NCBI RefSeq assembly: GCF_001424545.1
Contig: NZ_LMQL01000009.1
Span: forward strand, 248,001 to 312,000
Length of the DNA: 64,000 bases
Direction of reading: 5' to 3'
From: Ramlibacter sp. Leaf400
GTDB lineage: Bacteria > Pseudomonadota > Gammaproteobacteria > Burkholderiales > Burkholderiaceae_C
In this document: positions 59,575-64,000 of the stretch, one piece after another
Layout: every line of letters begins with the position of its first letter
Numbering within the stretch: the first letter of the stretch is position 1
Made by a program: the position numbers and the translations under genes
Notes under the pieces: model-generated
The model's input: only the letters and a program-made list of their open reading frames with translations
The model's database searches: none
What the model was told of the DNA's origin: nothing

Positions 59575-60423
59575 ATGGAAGCGGACTACACCACCCGCAC
59601 GATGAGCCGCGACGAGGTCGCGCTGGCGATCGACTGGGCGGCCCAGGAAGGCTGGAATCCCGGCCTGCATGACGCCGAGACCTTCCCCGCCGCCGATCCG
59701 CAAGGCTTCTTCGTCGGCACGCTCGAGGGCCAGCCGGTGGCCTCGGTCTCGGTCGTCAAGTACGAACCCGGCTTCGCGTTCCTGGGCCTGTACATCGTGC
59801 GGCCGGCCTGGCGCGGCCGGGGCCTGGGGTGGCGGCTGTGGCAGCACGGGATGGCTTCCGTCCGCGGGCGGCAGGTCGGGCTGGATGGCGTGGTCGCGCA
59901 GCAGCCCCACTACCGCAAGTCGGGCTTCGAACTGGCCTGGCGCAACGTGCGCTACGAAGGGCGCGGGGGGATGCCTGCCCCCGACGATGCGCGGCTGGTC
60001 GACCTGGCCAGCATCCCCTTCGACGTCGTGAACTCGTACGACCACGCGTACTTCCCCACCGAGCGCACGGCCTTCCTGCGCGCCTGGCTCGCCCAGCCCG
60101 ACGCCGCCGCGCGCGGCTGGATCGAGGACGGACGGCTGCAAGGCTGGGGGCTGGTGCGCCGCTGCCGCAGCGGCTGGAAGATCGGCCCCCTGTGCGCCGA
60201 ACGGGAGCGCATCGCCGAGTGCCTGTTCCTCGCGCTGTGCTCCCAGGCGAGCGCCGGAGAACCCGTGTACCTCGACCTGCCGGAAGCGAATTCGGCCGCC
60301 CTCGCGCTGGCGCAGCGCCACCACATGCACATGGTGTTCGAGACCGCGCGCATGTACACGGGGCGGCCGCCGGCCGTGAACATGCACGGCCTCTATGGCA
60401 TCACGACCTTCGAGCTGGGTTGA
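59575..60423 (+). CDS. two-domain GNAT acetyltransferase
   Basis: 282 residues. The N-terminal GNAT domain (~1-130) has FLGLYIVRPAWRGRGLGWRLW as the acetyl-CoA loop. Residues ~140-280 form a second GNAT-like half (VVNSYDHAYFPTERTAFLRAWL, GWGLVRRCRSGWKIGPL) as in YitH/Acetyltransf_18 proteins. TAGGAT lies exactly -12 to -7 of the ATG. The acceptor is unknown. Confidence 0.9.
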   Translation: MEADYTTRTMSRDEVALAIDWAAQEGWNPGLHDAETFPAADPQGFFVGTLEGQPVASVSVVKYEPGFAFLGLYIVRPAWRGRGLGWRLWQHGMASVRGRQVGLDGVVAQQPHYRKSGFELAWRNVRYEGRGGMPAPDDARLVDLASIPFDVVNSYDHAYFPTERTAFLRAWLAQPDAAARGWIEDGRLQGWGLVRRCRSGWKIGPLCAERERIAECLFLALCSQASAGEPVYLDLPEANSAALALAQRHHMHMVFETARMYTGRPPAVNMHGLYGITTFELG

Positions 60424-60455
60424 AGAACTCGATGCGGGGGCGGCGCACCTGACAG

Positions 60456-61229
60456 CTAGACCGGCTCGCCGTGGATGGGAGGAACCGACAGGAGCAGCCG
60501 GGTGAGGTCCGCCTGGCGCCGGACGCCGGCCTTCTCGAAGATTCCCCGGACCTGGGTGCGGATCGTGTGCAGCGAAACGTCGCGCTCGAAGGCGATCTCC
60601 TTCGGACTGAGGCCGTCGGCGAGCATGCAGGCGACATCCGCTTCCGCCTGCGTGAAGCGCAGCAGGCTGGCGAGCGTGCGCGACCGCACGGGATCGGCAT
60701 CCGGCGTGTTCGCGTAGACCAGCGCCGCACCGCAAGGCTCCTGCAGCGGCACGACACGCAACAGCCACAGGGTTGCGCGAACGGTGGCCGAGAAAGCGCT
60801 GCCCCGCTGCGAGGCGGCGGCGCGCAAGGCGCCCTCCAGCCGAGCGGCGATCGCCGGGTCGGGTGAGTGCAGCCTGTCCTGGCGAATCGCCAGCGGCGAG
60901 CCCTCGCGCAGCGATCGGTCGCCTGCGCTGTTGGCCATCAGGAGCGTGCCCGCGCGGTCGATGGCGAAGACCGGGAACTGCAAGGCGTCGAGCGCGGCGC
61001 CGGCCAGCCCGCGCGACAGCTGCTCGCGGCGCAGGTCCGCGCAGAGCGCGCCCACCCGGCCGATGTGGCTGTGCACCCTGCGAAAGACGATCGCTTTCGA
61101 CGGGTCGAACGGCAGGTGGAGCTGCGGGCGCCGCAGGCCCCGCAACGCGACCATCCTGCGGTCTTCGTGGACGTTGCCACCGGGGCATTCGATGGCGGGT
61201 TCGATGACCGCCTCGCTCGCTTCGCTCAT
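60456..61229 (-). CDS. LuxR-type HTH regulator with N-terminal sensor domain
   Basis: 257 residues from the ATG at 61229. The C-terminal LuxR/FixJ HTH (~195-250) is RFTQAEADVACMLADGLSPKEIAFERDVSLHTIRTQV. The N-terminal part contains ALDALQFPVFAIDRAGTLLMANSAGDR, a PAS-like start (~75-160). The longer ORF start at 61307 lacks a ribosome site; AGGTG precedes 61229. It is divergent from the multicopper oxidase/SCO genes and may regulate them. Confidence 0.88.
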   Translation of the reverse strand: MSEASEAVIEPAIECPGGNVHEDRRMVALRGLRRPQLHLPFDPSKAIVFRRVHSHIGRVGALCADLRREQLSRGLAGAALDALQFPVFAIDRAGTLLMANSAGDRSLREGSPLAIRQDRLHSPDPAIAARLEGALRAAASQRGSAFSATVRATLWLLRVVPLQEPCGAALVYANTPDADPVRSRTLASLLRFTQAEADVACMLADGLSPKEIAFERDVSLHTIRTQVRGIFEKAGVRRQADLTRLLLSVPPIHGEPV

Positions 61230-61623
61230 GGTGCACCTCGCCTGCCAGCCGCCGTTACCTGAGCAGAAATCTTGAAGCGAACGGCGCGGCGCCAATGGGC
61301 TGCCCATCTATGACTTCTGAGGAGGGTCTTGGCCTACGGCGCCTTCATCCGTGCGTGCGCGCACCTCGCGGCGCTGCGGCGGTCCAGGGCCATCCATGCG
61401 CAGCCCGCCCCAGCCGCAGGCGCCCTGCGGTTGCGCGACAGCCGAACCGGATGTGCGCGTGGTCACGTTTGATCGTGCCTTTGGCTGCTTGTCACCCGGA
61501 TGAGTGGCAGGCGCGCTGCCGCTTGCAGCCGTCACCAATTCTGGTGATTGCGAACGCACGAGTCGCTCGATGAAATGGGCCGCGCCATCCCCTGTCCACC
61601 CACAACTCGAAGTGGAGACTCGC
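61230..61623. other. intergenic region of 394 bases between LuxR and multicopper oxidase genes
   Basis: No ORF here has convincing coding character on either strand. The region holds one clean palindrome at 61532-61547. GGAGAC near 61614-61619 is the ribosome site of the oxidase gene. I see no intrinsic terminator, tRNA or known riboswitch. Confidence 0.6.
61532..61547. promoter_or_regulatory. palindrome upstream of multicopper oxidase
   Basis: TCACCA-ATTC-TGGTGA is a perfect 6-bp dyad with a 4-bp centre, 76 bases before the oxidase ATG. It is the only clear dyad in the 394-base spacer and is a candidate operator for the divergent LuxR-type regulator or for a copper-responsive regulator encoded elsewhere. 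Confidence 0.5.
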
Positions 61624-63297
61624 ATGCAAGTCCGACCCTCGTCGAGCACGGCCCTGCCGGCCAGCCGCCGCACCGCGTTGAAGACGGCCGGCGCCGCGGC
61701 CGCCGCCATCCTGGCGCCGCAGGTGGCCCGCAGCCAGCTGGTGATCGCCCCGGGACGCGTGCCCAGCCCGACCACGAGCCTGTGGGCCGAGCCGTTGCCG
61801 GTGCCCAAGCCCGCGTGGCCGATGGCGGCGCTCGACCCGGTGCCATCGCGCACGCCGTTCGCGGGCGAGGCCCGGCGGGCCGACCACCAGGGATGGTCGG
61901 ACGTCGCGCCCGATCTGTACGAACTCAAGGCCGAGCCGATCTGGCACGAGTTCCATCCCGACCTGCCACGGCAGGAGGTGTGGGGCTTCAACGGCCAGAC
62001 GCCGGGGCCGCTGATCCATGCGCGCTACGGCAAGCCGGTGATCGTCCGCTACCGCAACAACCTGCCCCGCCACGCGCGAGGCCCTGGCTCCCCGGAGATC
62101 TCCATCCACCTGCACAACTTCCACTCGCCGTCGGAGAGCGACGGCCATCCGGACGACTACTTCCCCTCGCATTCCCTGCCCGGCGCCTGGAAGGACAGCT
62201 GCTACCCGATGCGGTATGCCGGCGACGACCCGTGCGAGGCGCTGGGCACGATGTGGTACCACGACCACCGCCACCACTACACCGCGTCGAACGTCTACAA
62301 GGGACTGGCCGGCTTCTTCCTGGCCTTCGACGAACTCGACTCCGGGAACGAGAACGATGGCAATCCCAAGGCGCTGCGCCTGCCCAGCGGCGAGTTCGAC
62401 GTGCCGCTGATGGTGCAGGACAAGCAGTTCGACAGCAGCGGCTACGTGAGCTTCGACGCGCTCGACCCGGACGGCTTCGTGGGCGACAAGTTCCTGGTCA
62501 ACGGCAAGATCCAGCCGTTCTTCCACGTGCGGCCGCGCAAGTACCGCCTGCGGCTGCTGGACGGGTCGACCGCGCGGGTGCTCGACCTGCAGATCCGCCA
62601 CCAGAACCAGGCGCAGAAGTTCACCTACATCGCCAACGACGGCAACCTGCTGGAAGCGCCGCTGGAGATGAGCAGCGTCCATCTCGCGCCGGCCGAACGG
62701 GCCGACCTCGTGGTGGACTTCTCCAAGTACCCCGTCGGGGCCGAGCTGTTCCTGGTCAACCGCCTGCAGATGCTGGACGGCCGCAAGCCCGAGAAGGATT
62801 TCCTTCGCACGCCCATCCCGCTGCTGAAGTTCATCGTCGACCAGCCGTCCGTGCCGGACTACAGCCGGGTGCCCACCTGGCTGCGCAAGCTGCCGGAAGT
62901 CGATATCGACTACGCCAGGAGCGTGGCCGTCCGGCGCGAGGCGCGGCTGGGCCGCAGCAACGGCGGCTGGACGATCAACGACCGCATCTACAGCAGCAAG
63001 CCCGCCTTCAAGCCCAGGCAGGGCCAGTGGGAGCTCTGGACCGTCCGCAACGACAGCGGCGGCTGGGTCCACCCGGTGCACATCCACCTGGAGGAAGGCC
63101 GCCTGCTCAGCCGCAACGGCAGGCCCCCGCCGCCCCACGAGCGCGGACGCAAGAACGTGTTCTATGCCAACCCGAACGAGCGCCTGGAGATCCTGATCCG
63201 GTTCCGCGACTTCAAGGGCAAGTACGTCACCCACTGCCACAACACCCTGCACGAAGACCACGGAATGATGGAGAACTTCGAGGTCGTCGCTTCCTGA
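61624..63297 (+). CDS. multicopper oxidase, Tat-exported
   Basis: 557 residues. A twin-arginine signal (SRRTALK, 14-20) targets it folded to the periplasm. Copper ligands are complete: HLHNFH (H162, H164), WYHDHRHH (H213, H215), HPVHIHLE, and HCHNTLHEDHGMM with H537, C538, H539, H543 and axial M548. Substrates of such laccase-like enzymes include phenols, Cu+ and Mn2+. GGAGA precedes the ATG. A SCO1-like gene follows 23 bases later. Confidence 0.94.
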   Translation: MQVRPSSSTALPASRRTALKTAGAAAAAILAPQVARSQLVIAPGRVPSPTTSLWAEPLPVPKPAWPMAALDPVPSRTPFAGEARRADHQGWSDVAPDLYELKAEPIWHEFHPDLPRQEVWGFNGQTPGPLIHARYGKPVIVRYRNNLPRHARGPGSPEISIHLHNFHSPSESDGHPDDYFPSHSLPGAWKDSCYPMRYAGDDPCEALGTMWYHDHRHHYTASNVYKGLAGFFLAFDELDSGNENDGNPKALRLPSGEFDVPLMVQDKQFDSSGYVSFDALDPDGFVGDKFLVNGKIQPFFHVRPRKYRLRLLDGSTARVLDLQIRHQNQAQKFTYIANDGNLLEAPLEMSSVHLAPAERADLVVDFSKYPVGAELFLVNRLQMLDGRKPEKDFLRTPIPLLKFIVDQPSVPDYSRVPTWLRKLPEVDIDYARSVAVRREARLGRSNGGWTINDRIYSSKPAFKPRQGQWELWTVRNDSGGWVHPVHIHLEEGRLLSRNGRPPPPHERGRKNVFYANPNERLEILIRFRDFKGKYVTHCHNTLHEDHGMMENFEVVAS

Positions 63298-63320
63298 CCC
63301 CGATGCGAAGGAGAGCCCCC

Positions 63321-63977
63321 ATGGACCCGCAATCGTCTCCCCTGGGCCGGCGCGCCTGCGCCTTCGCCGGCGTGGCCGCGGTCGCCGGCCTTGCCGGCTT
63401 GCTGGGCAAGCCGGACAAACCGTCCCGCGCGGCGTCGCCCTCGCGTGCGGCGGGCAGTGGACGCTTTCCCGACCTGCCGCTGCTCACGCACGAGGGGCGC
63501 CAGGTCCGCTTCTACAGCGACCTGGTGCGCGGCCGCACGGTGCTGATCAACATGATGTACGCCCAGTGCAACGACCGCTGCCCGCCGATGACGCACAACC
63601 TCAAGCTCGTGCAGCAGGAACTGGCGCCGCGCCTGGGGCGCGACGTGTTCATGTACTCGCTCAGCCTGTTGCCCGAGCATGACCGGCCGGCCGACCTGGC
63701 CGCGTACCGGCGGCTGCACGGGGTGGGCCCGGGCTGGACCTTCCTCACGGGAGACAAGGCCGACGTGGAGGCGATCCGCTATGCCCTCGGCTTCTACAGC
63801 CGCGATCCGCAGCTGGACGCGGACATCGGCCAGCACACGGGCATGGTGCGGGTGGGCAACGAGGCGCTGGACCGCTGGTGCATGGTGCATGCCCTGCAGG
63901 AAACCGAGTCGATCCTGGAGGCGATGGCCGGCCTGGTGCCGCTGGCACGGGTGGACGGGCGCGTGCGGGTGGCGTGA
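63321..63977 (+). CDS. SCO1/SenC-family copper chaperone
   Basis: 218 residues. A membrane-anchor or signal-like N-terminus (ACAFAGVAAVAGLAGLLG) precedes a thioredoxin-fold domain with the copper motif C83-NDR-C87 in AQCNDRCPPMTH and the later histidine near DIGQHTGMV. SCO proteins deliver copper to cytochrome oxidases; here the neighbour suggests a role in loading the multicopper oxidase. GAAGGAGA precedes the ATG at 63321. Confidence 0.92.
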   Translation: MDPQSSPLGRRACAFAGVAAVAGLAGLLGKPDKPSRAASPSRAAGSGRFPDLPLLTHEGRQVRFYSDLVRGRTVLINMMYAQCNDRCPPMTHNLKLVQQELAPRLGRDVFMYSLSLLPEHDRPADLAAYRRLHGVGPGWTFLTGDKADVEAIRYALGFYSRDPQLDADIGQHTGMVRVGNEALDRWCMVHALQETESILEAMAGLVPLARVDGRVRVA

Positions 63978-64000
63978 GCGCCGCGCGCGGCGCAGCGGTG

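Noticed and set aside
1-64000. Mobile elements, integrases, CRISPR, tRNA or rRNA
   Set aside because: No transposase or integrase motifs, spaced direct repeats, cloverleaf or rRNA sequence were seen; base composition is even, arguing against recent islands.

Overview
This is a GC-rich chromosomal segment with dense, high-GC third positions and abundant shadow ORFs. The gene content points to Betaproteobacteria, order Burkholderiales, most likely Comamonadaceae (Ramlibacter/Variovorax-like). The evidence is seven stand-alone Bug-type (tripartite tricarboxylate transporter) periplasmic receptors, several with divergent LysR genes, DUF4148, a biotin-independent malonate decarboxylase operon and a yybP-ykoY manganese riboswitch before a TerC-family gene. 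I see no rRNA, tRNA, CRISPR array, insertion sequence or phage gene. The window reads as ordinary, metabolically versatile chromosome with regulatory sites of interest.

Layout. 0-2.5 kb: a small membrane protein, a PQ-loop protein, and a divergent pair made of a secreted fasciclin-domain protein and a MerR/B12-binding (CarH/LitR-type) regulator. The spacer of that pair holds two near-identical 15-bp palindromes bracketing a sigma70-like promoter. 2.5-10.6 kb: malonate decarboxylase operon (Bug receptor, mdcA, C, D, E, G, B, H) with a divergent LysR gene. 10.6-20 kb: housekeeping and hypothetical genes (J-domain protein, class I aldolase, spermidine-synthase-like protein, DEAD-box helicase, NlpC/P60 lipoprotein) and two Bug receptors. 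20-26.3 kb: hybrid histidine kinase, M20 peptidase plus Bug receptor, and two probable envelope or stress proteins. 26.3-33 kb: glutamine-synthetase-like enzyme with a class III aminotransferase (polyamine or amine catabolism), then a class V aminotransferase/Bug/LysR module. 34-40.8 kb: ABC-type substrate-binding protein, DUF1272, and a Bug, beta-hydroxyacid dehydrogenase, alpha-hydroxyacid oxidase operon with divergent LysR. 40.8-46.7 kb: YchJ-like protein, Bug operon, CocE-type hydrolase, NTF2-like protein, Mn riboswitch and TerC. 47-53.4 kb: MFS exporter, GNAT, Mut7-C RNase-like protein, and a PepSY/response regulator/sensor kinase operon. A divergent repeat-rich secreted protein is separated from that operon by a strikingly symmetric operator. 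53.4-61.2 kb: SUI1-like, CAP lipoprotein, YpfH esterase, DODA dioxygenase, DUF4148, LysR, MFS, thioesterase, GNAT and LuxR genes. 61.2-64 kb: multicopper oxidase and SCO1/SenC protein.

How the genes work together. Most operons pair one solute receptor with one or two catabolic enzymes and a LysR regulator, which fits scavenging of organic acids. No TctA/TctB membrane subunits are encoded here, so the receptors must share transporters located elsewhere. The best leads are the light/B12-type regulatory switch at 1479-1555, the symmetric tandem-repeat operator at 52831-52895, the Mn riboswitch with a mutually exclusive hairpin at 45805-45960, and a recurring -10-like hexamer at exactly -12 to -7 from the start codon of many genes lacking a Shine-Dalgarno sequence, which suggests widespread leaderless transcripts.
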